The notes under the pieces were generated by a model, which worked only from the letters and a program-made list of their open reading frames with translations, did no database searches and had not been told where the DNA came from. The translations under genes were made by a program, and so were the position numbers. From an uncultured Bacteroidales bacterium (lineage in GTDB: Bacteria; Bacteroidota; Bacteroidia; Bacteroidales; Paludibacteraceae): DNA of 39,958 nt. Each line of letters opens with the position of its first letter. Within the stretch, counting starts at the first letter, position 1. Positions 8,506-16,576 of the stretch are shown one piece after another. Location of the stretch: NCBI GenBank assembly GCA_937915765.1, contig CALGHE010000049.1, positions 1-39,958 on the forward strand. Direction: 5' to 3'.

Positions 8506-9488
8506 TTTCTTATTTTTTTGCCATTCAACTTATATTTAATCTCGCCTTCCTCGCCGACAAACTTTACGAACCATCCCTCTTTACGTGTCGCGTCAGCCGT
8601 AGGTATGAAGTCCTGATAGTATTTTGTGACTCTTCGCTTTTTGTCCATGACAGTATATTTAGGGAGACGGTAATATTTTTGAGTGAGATTGCCCCAGGGA
8701 TATCCAAGTTTTTTTACATTTGAGACGCCTGCGGTGATTGTCAGACCTCTCTTCTTTTTTCTTGGAGTGGTTGAGTATGTTCTCTTGCTCAAAGAAGCGT
8801 TTTTAGCTAAGCGAGCGTTTTTTGTAAACGCCTTGTCGTTCCTGAATGCTTTGTTTATCCAGTTTGTGTAATTGCGACCGTTTGCGCTATAACAATCGTT
8901 GTATATTGGATTGCTTTTGACGTGGCCAAGCATTCTGGTGTTGACTTTAATTAATCCTTTGGGGCTGCTGGTGGTAAATGTAGAATCCTCCCTCATTTTA
9001 CGAAAAGAATCGCCCCAAGCGACCTGTCTTGTTATGTCTAAAATCAAGTCTGCGTCAAGTTCGTCGAACACAGCCATTCCGAGATTTGAAATGTTGTGAA
9101 TGACCAAAGCCCCGCTGCCCATCTTTAGTTTGGCAAAGCAGCCGTTCCCGGCGAAACTGAGGTCTGGCAACCAAATCCTGTCGTGCTCATGTTCATAGAA
9201 GAGGCTGTCGGTAAGACCTATGACTTTGAACCTGCCCACCTCAGGAGGTATGACAACATCTTTCAAACCCTTGTCCACCTTCACCACCATCAGTTCGCCT
9301 GCCTGATAGAATTTGTCAGGACCTTTAATAGTGTCGGGAGACTCTTTTGGGTGAACCACCAGATACGTGACCAGAACCTTGTACGAGATGCCGTTTTCTT
9401 CAATGATGTCGCCCGTCGAGTACTCCTGCGCGAACAGGTTAATCGACAGTAAGACGAAAGCTATGATAATGTAAAATTTGCGAACCAT
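8502..9488 (-). CDS. Exported BspA/LRR-like protein, first gene of operon
   Basis: A 328-residue protein with a signal peptide (VRKFYIIIAFVLLSINLFAQ). The mature part starts like its downstream neighbour (IIEENGISYKVLVTYLVVHP) and continues with a degenerate LRR_5-like core (VVIPPEVGRFKVIGLTDSLF). The C-terminal third is very basic (KNASLSKRTYSTTPRKKKRG) and ends in KYKLNGKKIRK. It is the first gene of the 9488-to-4574 minus-strand unit and overlaps the next gene by 4 bases. A candidate promoter lies ~200 bases upstream with a leader that can fold. Function unknown. Confidence 0.65.
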   Translation of the reverse strand: MVRKFYIIIAFVLLSINLFAQEYSTGDIIEENGISYKVLVTYLVVHPKESPDTIKGPDKFYQAGELMVVKVDKGLKDVVIPPEVGRFKVIGLTDSLFYEHEHDRIWLPDLSFAGNGCFAKLKMGSGALVIHNISNLGMAVFDELDADLILDITRQVAWGDSFRKMREDSTFTTSSPKGLIKVNTRMLGHVKSNPIYNDCYSANGRNYTNWINKAFRNDKAFTKNARLAKNASLSKRTYSTTPRKKKRGLTITAGVSNVKKLGYPWGNLTQKYYRLPKYTVMDKKRRVTKYYQDFIPTADATRKEGWFVKFVGEEGEIKYKLNGKKIRK

Positions 9489-9627
9489 TAAGTCTTTAAA
9501 TTCAATATACTACTCTATAATTTACCCCTTTGGATTCCAAAAGTTTATTTTGTGCTGCGATATATTTTCTAATCACACGTTTTGCAAAAGTTGTTAATCT
9601 TCATAATTTTTTTAATTAGATGTATTT

Positions 9628-9672
9628 GCATTAGACAAGTAGCCTGAACCTCGTTGGGGCTGCGGCTAATGC
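9628..9672 (-). ncRNA. Possible structured 5' leader of exported-protein operon
   Basis: GCATTAG (9628-9634) pairs with CTAATGC (9666-9672). Inside it AGCC (9641-9644) can pair with GGCT (9658-9661). On the minus strand this two-part stem begins about 6 bases after the predicted transcript start. It is G/C-richer than its surroundings. It matches no riboswitch class that I recognise and could be an mRNA-stabilising 5' hairpin. Confidence 0.3.
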
Positions 9673-9684
9673 GTATCAATTTTA

Positions 9685-9717
9685 CAAATATAATACAAAA
9701 TTACGCGCAAAAACAAA
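9685..9717 (-). promoter_or_regulatory. Candidate promoter for the three-gene exported-protein operon
   Basis: Minus-strand TATATTTG (9692-9685) is an exact -7 match. Minus-strand TTTG (9717-9714) lies 21 bases upstream as the -33 element. The transcript start would be near 9678, about 190 bases before the first gene. Confidence 0.45.
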
Positions 9718-9847
9718 TTTTTGCAAATGAAATTTCTGAATAGGGGAGGGTAAAAAACTGGTAATCAAATATATATAGGGTATTGTAAATCGGTTTCAAT
9801 AAAAACGGGACGAGGTGATTTAAAAGGCAAGAGCTAAAGAAAAACAA

Positions 9848-9879
9848 GACCGTGTCACGAATTTTATAATGACACGGTC
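9848..9879 (-). terminator. valS rho-independent terminator
   Basis: A perfect 10-bp stem, GACCGTGTCA (9848-9857) with TGACACGGTC (9870-9879), has a 12-base loop. The minus-strand continuation is TTGTTTTTCTTT, a typical U tract, 26 bases after the valS stop. Confidence 0.88.
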
Positions 9880-9904
9880 TCATTTTATGTTAAGTTTTCA
9901 AATC

Positions 9905-12529
9905 TTACTTTTTCAGAGCGGCGATGTTGGCTTGCAGAGTTGCGATTTTGCTTTCTGCGTCAGCTTTCTTCTTGCGTTCGTTCTCAACAACTTCAGGCTT
10001 TGCGTTTGCCACAAACTTTTCGTTGCCCAGTTTCTTTTCTACAGAAACCAAGAAGCCTTGCAAGTATTTGATTTCGCTCTCCATCTTAGAGATTTCCTCT
10101 TCCGCATTGATGTTGTTACCGAGCGGAATTGATATTTCGGTAGTTCCTACCATAAATGTCACGGCAGCTCCATCTATAGATTCGGGAGCTTCCGCAATGT
10201 TGCTGATGTTGGCAAGTTTCTCTATGATGCAGTTGTTGGCCGCGTCCAGAGAGCCTTTGTAGAACATTTCGAACGCTTCTCGCGGACTGATGCCCTTCTC
10301 AGCTCTGATGTTTCTGATTCCGGCGATAATCTCTTTAGTTACCTCCATCTTGTCGAGCGTGCAGCTGCAATATTTTTCAGTAGCAGGAAGCAGGCTGACC
10401 ATGATGCTGTCCATTGCGTCTCTCTCTTTTATAGCCTGATAAAGCTCTTCTGTGATGAACGGCATGAAAGGATGGAGCAGTTTCAGCAAGTTTTCGAAGA
10501 ACGAAAGTGTAGTTTCGTAAGTCGCCTTGTCGATAGGCTGCTGATAAGCCGGCTTCACCATTTCAAGGTACCAAGAAGAGAACTCGTCCCAGAAGAGTTT
10601 GTAAACAGTCATCAAAGCCTCGCTGATTCTGTATTTTTCGAAGCAGTCGTTAACTTCGATGATAGCTTTGTTCAGCTGTTCAGCGAACCAAGCAGTTGCA
10701 ACTTTAGCAGATTCCGGCTGAGCCAAAGATTCGCTAACCTCCCAACCTTTCACAAGACGGAAAGCGTTCCATATCTTATTGTTGAAGTTACGCCCCTGTT
10801 CGCACAAAGCCTCGTCGAACAAGATGTCGTTTCCGGCAGGAGCGGAAAGCATCATTCCCATGCGCACGCCGTCAGCGCCGAACTTGTCAATGAGGTCAAG
10901 CGGGTCAGGCGAGTTGCCTAAAGACTTAGACATCTTGCGTCCGATTTTGTCACGCACAATACCTGTGAAGTACACGTTTTTGAACGGCATCTTGCCTTCG
11001 TACTCGTATCCGGCCATAATCATTCTGGCAACCCAGAAGAAGATGATGTCCGGGCCTGTCACAAGGTCCGCAGTAGGGTAGTAGTACTTGATTTCTTCGT
11101 TGCCCGGGTTGTTTATTCCGTCGAACAAAGAGATAGGCCACAACCAAGAGGAGAACCAAGTGTCGAGGCAGTCTTCGTCCTGACGCAGGTCTGCCGTTGT
11201 CAAATTTGCGTTGCCGGTCTTTTCCTTAGCCAAAGCCAAAGCTTTCTCTTCAGTTTCGGCAACAACATATCCGCCTTCGGGCAAGAAGTAAGCCGGAATT
11301 CTGTGTCCCCACCACAACTGACGGCTGATGCACCAGTCCTTGATGTTTTCCATCCAGTGGCGGTAAGTGTTTTTGTATTTAGAAGGATAGAACTTGATGT
11401 CGTCCTTCATCACAGGCTCAAGCGCGATTTTTGCGAGATGTTCCATTTTAAGGAACCACTGCATAGAAAGTTTCGGCTCGATAACGACGTTAGTTCTTTC
11501 AGAGTGTCCCACCTTGTTAGTATAAGCTTCTGTCTTTTCCAGCAAGCCGGCAGCTTCGAGGTCTTTTTCAATCTGTTTGCGCACGTCAAACCTGTCCATT
11601 CCGACGTACATTCCGGCAGCCTCGCTTATAGTTCCGTTGTCGTTAAATATGTCGATAGTCTGCAGATTGTACTTTTCGCCCAGCATATAGTCGTTTACAT
11701 CATGAGCCGGAGTGACTTTCAGGCAGCCAGTACCAAACTCTACGTCAACATAATCATCTTCGATTACAGGGATGACGCGTCCGACAAGAGGCACAATCAC
11801 CTTTTTGCCTTTAAGATGCTGATTCTTAGGGTCGTTAGGATTGATGCACATTGCAGTGTCGCCCATGATTGTCTCCGGACGAGTAGTTGCAACCACAGCG
11901 TAGCCGTCTTCTCCCTCAATCATGTATCTAAGGTAGTACAGTTTGCCGTGTTCCTCTTTATATATAACCTCTTCGTCAGAAAGAGCGGTAAGAGCTTTCG
12001 GGTCCCAGTTCACCATGCGCACTCCGCGGTAAATCAGGCCTTTCTGATAAAGGTCGCAAAACACCTTTATGACGCTTTCGCTGCGCACGTCGTCCATCGT
12101 GAAGCCGGTTCTGTCCCAGTCGCATGACGCGCCCAGCTTTTTTAGCTGTTCAAGGATGATGCCGCCGTGCTTGTGTGTCCATTCCCACGCATGGCCCAAG
12201 AACTCGTCGCGAGTAAGGTCAGTTTTTTTGATGCCTTCGGATGCAAGTTTGTTCACAACTTTTGCCTCTGTGGCAATAGAAGCGTGGTCTGTTCCTGGCA
12301 CCCAGCAAGCGTTTTTCCCTAACATTCTTGCGCGGCGGACGAGGATATCCTGAATCGTGTTGTTCAGCATGTGGCCCATGTGCAGCACACCGGTCACATT
12401 TGGAGGCGGAATGACGACAGTGTACGGTTCTCGCCCGTCAATTTTTGATTTGAAAAAACCTTTGTCTAACCAATACTGGTACCATTTAGACTCAACGTCT
12501 GATGGATTGTATTTGCTTGCTAGTTCCAT
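9905..12529 (-). CDS. valS: Valyl-tRNA synthetase
   Basis: An 874-residue class Ia aminoacyl-tRNA synthetase that charges tRNA-Val with valine in the cytoplasm. The Rossmann-fold signatures are both present: HMGH in PPPNVTGVLHMGHML (~residues 40-55) and KMSKS in GRKMSKSLGNSPDP (~525-535). Between them lies the editing domain with TTRPETIMGDTAM, typical of ValRS/IleRS. The C-terminal ~60 residues form the coiled-coil arm characteristic of ValRS. The length fits bacterial ValRS. It is a single-gene unit with its own terminator and a likely -7 box about 55 bases upstream. Its 5' end faces the tra cluster, so the intergenic region carries divergent promoters. Confidence 0.97.
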   Translation of the reverse strand: MELASKYNPSDVESKWYQYWLDKGFFKSKIDGREPYTVVIPPPNVTGVLHMGHMLNNTIQDILVRRARMLGKNACWVPGTDHASIATEAKVVNKLASEGIKKTDLTRDEFLGHAWEWTHKHGGIILEQLKKLGASCDWDRTGFTMDDVRSESVIKVFCDLYQKGLIYRGVRMVNWDPKALTALSDEEVIYKEEHGKLYYLRYMIEGEDGYAVVATTRPETIMGDTAMCINPNDPKNQHLKGKKVIVPLVGRVIPVIEDDYVDVEFGTGCLKVTPAHDVNDYMLGEKYNLQTIDIFNDNGTISEAAGMYVGMDRFDVRKQIEKDLEAAGLLEKTEAYTNKVGHSERTNVVIEPKLSMQWFLKMEHLAKIALEPVMKDDIKFYPSKYKNTYRHWMENIKDWCISRQLWWGHRIPAYFLPEGGYVVAETEEKALALAKEKTGNANLTTADLRQDEDCLDTWFSSWLWPISLFDGINNPGNEEIKYYYPTADLVTGPDIIFFWVARMIMAGYEYEGKMPFKNVYFTGIVRDKIGRKMSKSLGNSPDPLDLIDKFGADGVRMGMMLSAPAGNDILFDEALCEQGRNFNNKIWNAFRLVKGWEVSESLAQPESAKVATAWFAEQLNKAIIEVNDCFEKYRISEALMTVYKLFWDEFSSWYLEMVKPAYQQPIDKATYETTLSFFENLLKLLHPFMPFITEELYQAIKERDAMDSIMVSLLPATEKYCSCTLDKMEVTKEIIAGIRNIRAEKGISPREAFEMFYKGSLDAANNCIIEKLANISNIAEAPESIDGAAVTFMVGTTEISIPLGNNINAEEEISKMESEIKYLQGFLVSVEKKLGNEKFVANAKPEVVENERKKKADAESKIATLQANIAALKK

Positions 12530-12582
12530 TTTTATATTGTTTATGTTTTTTTATTCCGATGAATATATATTGCACAATTCTG

Positions 12583-12590
12583 CAAATTTA
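12583..12590 (-). promoter_or_regulatory. Candidate -7 box of valS
   Basis: CAAATTTA on the plus strand is TAAATTTG on the minus strand, an exact TAnnTTTG match about 53 bases before the valS start. No clear TTTG is found at the -33 distance. Confidence 0.4.
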
Positions 12591-12740
12591 GCAAAAATAT
12601 TGTTACGAAGAAGTTTGTTGAGGCGATAAATGGTTAATTAATTTGAAATTTGGCGATTTTGTAAATTGCAGACGACCTTAATTGAATTATAATTTGAAAA
12701 ATTGAACTAAAATATAGTGAAAAAAATAGTGCGATTTTTT

Positions 12741-12770
12741 TTGTGATTTAAGTATTTTGCTTAATTTTGC
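12741..12770 (+). promoter_or_regulatory. Promoter of the tra cluster
   Basis: TTTG at 12741-12744 and TAATTTTG at 12763-12770 are exact matches to both Bacteroidota elements, with an 18-base spacer. The start would be near 12776, giving a leader of ~120 bases before the small membrane protein gene. Confidence 0.6.
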
Positions 12771-12896
12771 GGCGTGAGGTTTTGCTTTGCTGTATTACGT
12801 TTTCAAAATGGCAAAACGGTCACGGTTTAAAGGGTTGCGGCTTTGCGACAAGATGTGAGTGGCGGTAATCCAGAGTGTTAAAAAAACTATCGTTTT

Positions 12897-13094
12897 ATGA
12901 AGGTGGAATTTTTTTTATTAGTTGTGTTTACGGCATTTGTTATGTTTAACGTTGTTGTGTTTTTGTTTTTCAGATTTTTTGTGAAAAACGAGCCTTCCGT
13001 TTCTAAAAATGACAGACGTAAAAAGAGGGAGGCGGAGCCAGTGCAAGCTTCAGGCCGGCAGGCTGAAGAACTTGATGTTCCTGTTTCTCCTTAG
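12897..13094 (+). CDS. Small single-pass membrane protein heading the tra cluster
   Basis: A 65-residue protein with a hydrophobic segment at residues ~4-29 (FFLLVVFTAFVMFNVVVFLF), then a basic patch (KNDRRKKREAE) and a polar tail. This predicts a single membrane span with the charged part in the cytoplasm. It is the first gene after the tra promoter, ~280 bases upstream of traE. I recognise no family. The window shows none of the tra genes that usually precede traE. The reading frame is short and supported only by its clean membrane profile and position. Confidence 0.45.
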   Translation: MKVEFFLLVVFTAFVMFNVVVFLFFRFFVKNEPSVSKNDRRKKREAEPVQASGRQAEELDVPVSP

Positions 13095-13377
13095 TGCAAT
13101 TCCCGCGAGGCTGCTTCTGCAAATTGGGTCGAGCCGATTTAGAAAAATATTTTGTTTAGATTGGTCATGTCTTTGAGAAGATGTGATGCGGACTTCGTGA
13201 CTGAGTAAGTCTTAGTGTAAATAGACGGGATGTGCTCAAAAGTGTCCGTGACAAATTTCAGAACATGTAAGCTGCGGGGCTTGATTTGTGAAATTGCCTT
13301 AGGTGCGTTTATTGAATTAAAGTAGCTGGTGTGCTGTTTTGCGGCAGTCGGCATGTGGTTTATTTAAATAAAAATTT
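13095..13377 (+). other. Non-coding gap between the small membrane protein gene and traE
   Basis: This 283-base stretch contains no convincing plus-strand gene. A 71-codon frame on the minus strand has no supporting features. It may be the traE leader or the remnant of a lost gene. No strong TTTG/TAnnTTTG pair was found. Confidence 0.4.
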
Positions 13378-13701
13378 ATGAAAAAAAAAGTCTTTAAAAG
13401 AGGGTTGATGGCTGTGATTTCAGTTGCGTTTTCATCAGATTTGATGTTTGCTCAGTCTTCAACGTCAAGCCGGACAGCGGCTTTAACCGGAGCGACAAAC
13501 GAGGTGAAGAGTTATTTTGCCGTGGCTTGTGATTTGTTTTACGTTGTTTGTGCCATAATGGCTTTGGTCGGCGCTTTCAAGGTCTATTCTAAATGGTCGT
13601 CTGGTGATCCGGACACTACGAAGACCGCAGGCAGCTGGATAGGCTCATTGGTTTTTGCGGTGGTTGTCATCACTTTGATTAAAAGTTTTTTCAACGTGTG
13701 A
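13378..13701 (+). CDS. traE: TraE family pilin-like subunit (DUF4134, VirB2-like)
   Basis: A 107-residue protein with a basic N-terminus, a signal-like segment ending near MFAQ, and two membrane spans: ~50-65 (CDLFYVVCAIMALVGAFKVY) and ~88-104. Between them is the loop SKWSSGDPDTTKTAGSW, which closely matches DUF4134/TraE of Bacteroides conjugative transposons. By analogy with VirB2/TrbC it is the major pilus or channel subunit of the type IV secretion machine, extracted from the inner membrane. It is separated from traF by a hairpin at 13712-13736 that may give it a separate mRNA level. Confidence 0.9.
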   Translation: MKKKVFKRGLMAVISVAFSSDLMFAQSSTSSRTAALTGATNEVKSYFAVACDLFYVVCAIMALVGAFKVYSKWSSGDPDTTKTAGSWIGSLVFAVVVITLIKSFFNV

Positions 13702-13711
13702 TTGTTTAATG

Positions 13712-13736
13712 AGATGCATCTTTCAAAGGTGCATCT
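13712..13736 (+). promoter_or_regulatory. Hairpin between traE and traF
   Basis: AGATGCATCTTT (13712-13723), one base, then AAAGGTGCATCT (13725-13736) form a nearly perfect inverted repeat with one G-T wobble and a 3-base loop after opening the inner pair. There is no T tract, so it is more likely an mRNA processing or stability element than a terminator. Confidence 0.6.
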
Positions 13737-13738
13737 TC

Positions 13739-13747
13739 AGAGGAGGT
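13739..13747 (+). promoter_or_regulatory. Strong Shine-Dalgarno site of traF
   Basis: AGAGGAGGT ends 5 bases before the traF ATG at 13752. This is a near-complete anti-16S match, stronger than most starts in this window, where A-rich leaders dominate. Confidence 0.6.
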
Positions 13748-13751
13748 TTCT

Positions 13752-14060
13752 ATGAATTACGTTGTGAATAAGGGAGTCGGGCGTCCGCTTGATTTCTACG
13801 GCTTGAAGGAGCAGTTTATCTTATATTTTGCGTCGGGCATAGTTGTGGCTGCGGCAGTGTATTTTGTGCTGGCTTTTGTTAGCCAGTTCATAGCAGTGGC
13901 AGTGGCTGCGCTTGTGGCAGTGGCAGACTATTTTTTGTGCTATTACCTGAACGCAAAGTATGGTGTGTGCGGTATGTCTAAAAGTTTTGCCATGCGGTCT
14001 TGTCCGGAGCGGATTATGATAAGGAGAGTCAGAAACTTAATGTCAGTAGGTCAGGTATGA
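13752..14060 (+). CDS. traF: TraF family inner-membrane protein (DUF4133, VirB3-like)
   Basis: A 102-residue protein with the DUF4133 pattern: YVVNKGVGRPLDFYGLKEQF, two closely spaced membrane spans (~28-47 and ~50-67), then a basic tail. It is the VirB3 equivalent, a small inner-membrane component that associates with the VirB4 ATPase. Its stop overlaps the traG start by 4 bases (ATGA at 14057), so the two are translationally coupled, which fits a VirB3-VirB4 partnership. Confidence 0.88.
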   Translation: MNYVVNKGVGRPLDFYGLKEQFILYFASGIVVAAAVYFVLAFVSQFIAVAVAALVAVADYFLCYYLNAKYGVCGMSKSFAMRSCPERIMIRRVRNLMSVGQV

Positions 14061-16576
14061 ATTTCAATGTAAAATCTGGAGATATAAGGAAGTGCTTTCC
14101 GCTGCTGGCTTACGAGAATGGCGCTCTGATTTCCAAGTCGGGAGATGTGACTCGCGTTTTTGAGCTTGAGTTGAGTCCTGTCTTTACAAATTCAGACTCG
14201 GAACTAGATGCATTGCATTCTGTATGGTGCCGGGCTGTGCGAGTTTTGCCTAATTACTCCATAGTGCATAAGCAGGATGTGTTCTTTGAGGATGTCTGTT
14301 GCGACGAACCTAAATGGGAGGGCTTTTTGCAGAAGGCGAGCGCAGAGCATTTTTACGGGAGGCGATGTCTGAAGCATCAGTGCTATCTGTATGTGACGCT
14401 TAGCGTGAAAAGCGGTTTCAGAAAAACCTCTTCAATGAATGCGATTCTGAAGAGCCGTTTTGTGCCGGCAGAAGCAACGGACAAGTCGAGACTCGATGAT
14501 TTCAATGATTCAGTGAGTCAGTTTGTGTCTATACTGAAGTCGGGCGGATTAGGTTGCCGGGAGTTGGAACTTGATGAAGTTGTAGGGGCTGAGAATGGCA
14601 AATTCGGACTTATAGAGAAATATCTTTCACTGAATTTCACAGGCAGGGACGAGATTTTGTCAGATTTGCATGTGGAAGAGAAAGATCTGATGATTGGCGA
14701 CAAGTATGTCTCTTGTTTTTCTATTGGCGAACTTCCAGATTTGCCGAATGTCCTCAGTTCTAGTTGCCGCAACGAAAACTATTCGACAGACGTGTCGGTG
14801 TTGTCTAATTGCATGGCCTTTCCGGTTGCGCTAAAACTGCCTTTTGACCATATTTACAATCAGTTTATATTCATAGGAGATTCTGCGGGAACATTGAACG
14901 AGTTGGAGAGACAAGGCAAGCGAATGGAGTCTTTGTCTGCCGTTTCAAGAGAGAATCTTGTGAACAAAATGTTCAACGACGAGTATTTGAACGAGGCTCA
15001 AGTGCGGAAAGAACGGAGCGTCCATTGTGCGTTTAACGTAATGCTATGGGACGAAAGTTATGTGTCGTTGCTTCAAAAAAACTCGGCGGTTGGAGGCAGC
15101 CTTTCGGCGATGGACTGCAATGTTTCGAAAACGGAGGTCATTGTTCCGCACCTCTTTTGGGCCGCAATTCCGGGAGCGGCGTCAAACTATCCTGACGAGA
15201 TGAGGTTCTTGTCGTTTATATCGCAAGGTGTCTGTCTTTTCAATATGGAGACAAACTATTCGGACCTAACTGGAGAGAAGTGTCAAGGGCTGAAGCTGAC
15301 AGACCGTCTGTCTGGCATTCCGGTCAGAGTTGACGTGTCGGACGAGCCGGTGAAGCGAGGTTGGGCTTCTGCAAAGAACAAGTTCATTTTGGGGCCTTCG
15401 GGGTCGGGCAAGTCATTCTTTACAAATGTCATGGTTTCTCAGAAATATGATCAGGGCGAACATCTTGTGATTGTTGATGTCGGAGACTCTTACCAAGGTC
15501 TGTGCAGGCTGATAAACGAACGGACAGATGGTGCGGACGGCATTTATTACACGTACAAAGAGGACGAGCCAATTTCTTTCAATCCTTTTTTTGTGGAGGA
15601 TTATGTTTACACGGAAGAGAAAATGGTGCAATTGCTTTCCCTGATTTGTGTCTTGTGGAAGAATGAGCATGAGGATATCTCAAAGTCGGAAGAGACTCAG
15701 ATTGAAATAGCTTTGAATCTGTATGTTAAGCATTTATGTGAAAACAGAGACGAGTTTCCGTCGTTCAACGGATTTTATGATTTCATGAGGACTTGTTTCA
15801 AAGACAGGGTTTCGCAAGAGGGAATAAGGATTGAGAACTTCGATTTGGAGAATCTTTTGCAGGTCTTGTCGCCGTATTACAAGGGAGGCAAGTACGATTA
15901 TCTTCTAAACAGCGAGGCTAATTTGGACCTTCTCCATAAACGGTTTATTGTTTTTGAATTAGACAACATAAAGGATCATAAAGTGCTCTTCCCGATAGTC
16001 ACAATTGTGCTGATGGATACGTTTATCACGAAAATGCGCAGGCTTGCCCCTCATGAACGTAAAGTGATTCTCATAGAGGAGGCTTGGAAGGCTATCTCTA
16101 AGTCCGGAACAGCAGAGTTTATCAAGTATCTCTACAAAACGGTGAGAAAGCATAACGGAGAGGTGGCGGTGGTGACGCAAGAGGTTGGAGACATAATTGG
16201 CAACGAGATTGTGAAGGATGCGATTATAAATAATGCAGACGAGAAAATTCTTCTGGACCAGTCTAAATTTATGAATCGATTTGGGGAAATTCAGGAGACA
16301 TTGGCATTGTCAGAAAAAGAGAAAGCCTTGGTGCTGTCTATAAACAGAAATCTGAACTTCAGTAATAGAGGCAGGTACAAGGAGGTGTTCATCTCGTTTA
16401 ATTCAGCCTTCTCTTCCGTTTACGGTGTGGAAGTCTCGCCAGCTGAATACTTGGCTTTTTCTACTACGAAGGAGGAAAAGGGCGTTGTTATGGCTTATGC
16501 GGACGAACTGGGTTCTATGCAGAAAGGTATTGAAAAGTATATTGAAGTTCATTATAAAAAAACAGGAAACTTATGA
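14057..16576 (+). CDS. traG: TraG family conjugation ATPase (VirB4-like)
   Basis: An 839-residue AAA-type ATPase that powers assembly and transport in the T4SS. Walker A is FILGPSGSGKSFF at ~residues 443-455. Walker B is KVILIEEAWKAI at ~670-680. A later TQEVGDII follows, as in the TraG/VirB4 family. The N-terminal ~430 residues form the family's ordinary N-terminal domain. The frame extends to 14000, but ATG 14057 overlaps the traF stop as ATGA and begins MNFNVKSG, so it is preferred. This is VirB4-type; no separate VirD4-type coupling protein is seen here. It overlaps traI by 4 bases. Confidence 0.94.
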   Translation: MNFNVKSGDIRKCFPLLAYENGALISKSGDVTRVFELELSPVFTNSDSELDALHSVWCRAVRVLPNYSIVHKQDVFFEDVCCDEPKWEGFLQKASAEHFYGRRCLKHQCYLYVTLSVKSGFRKTSSMNAILKSRFVPAEATDKSRLDDFNDSVSQFVSILKSGGLGCRELELDEVVGAENGKFGLIEKYLSLNFTGRDEILSDLHVEEKDLMIGDKYVSCFSIGELPDLPNVLSSSCRNENYSTDVSVLSNCMAFPVALKLPFDHIYNQFIFIGDSAGTLNELERQGKRMESLSAVSRENLVNKMFNDEYLNEAQVRKERSVHCAFNVMLWDESYVSLLQKNSAVGGSLSAMDCNVSKTEVIVPHLFWAAIPGAASNYPDEMRFLSFISQGVCLFNMETNYSDLTGEKCQGLKLTDRLSGIPVRVDVSDEPVKRGWASAKNKFILGPSGSGKSFFTNVMVSQKYDQGEHLVIVDVGDSYQGLCRLINERTDGADGIYYTYKEDEPISFNPFFVEDYVYTEEKMVQLLSLICVLWKNEHEDISKSEETQIEIALNLYVKHLCENRDEFPSFNGFYDFMRTCFKDRVSQEGIRIENFDLENLLQVLSPYYKGGKYDYLLNSEANLDLLHKRFIVFELDNIKDHKVLFPIVTIVLMDTFITKMRRLAPHERKVILIEEAWKAISKSGTAEFIKYLYKTVRKHNGEVAVVTQEVGDIIGNEIVKDAIINNADEKILLDQSKFMNRFGEIQETLALSEKEKALVLSINRNLNFSNRGRYKEVFISFNSAFSSVYGVEVSPAEYLAFSTTKEEKGVVMAYADELGSMQKGIEKYIEVHYKKTGNL

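Larger units (their letters stand above)
9489..9904. other. Intergenic region between valS and the exported-protein operon
   Basis: This A/T-rich stretch of 416 bases holds the valS terminator (9848-9879), a candidate minus-strand promoter (9685-9717) and a potentially folded leader (9628-9672). No coding region that I would support was seen in the remainder. Confidence 0.6.
12530..12896. other. Divergent promoter region between valS and the tra cluster
   Basis: This A/T-rich spacer of 367 bases holds a candidate valS -7 box (12583-12590) and the tra promoter (12741-12770). A leader of ~120 bases then leads to the first small gene. No integrase site, tRNA fragment or direct repeat marking an insertion junction was seen. 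Confidence 0.55.

Noticed and set aside
9628..9672. tRNA or known riboswitch in the valS-upstream spacer
   Set aside because: Too short and lacking tRNA arms or conserved riboswitch cores; kept only as a possible leader stem.
11303..12127. 274-codon plus-strand frame opposite valS
   Set aside because: Antisense to the ValRS catalytic region; no recognisable domain.
13139..13354. 71-codon minus-strand frame in the gap before traE
   Set aside because: No signal peptide, domain, ribosome site or promoter; it would oppose the operon.
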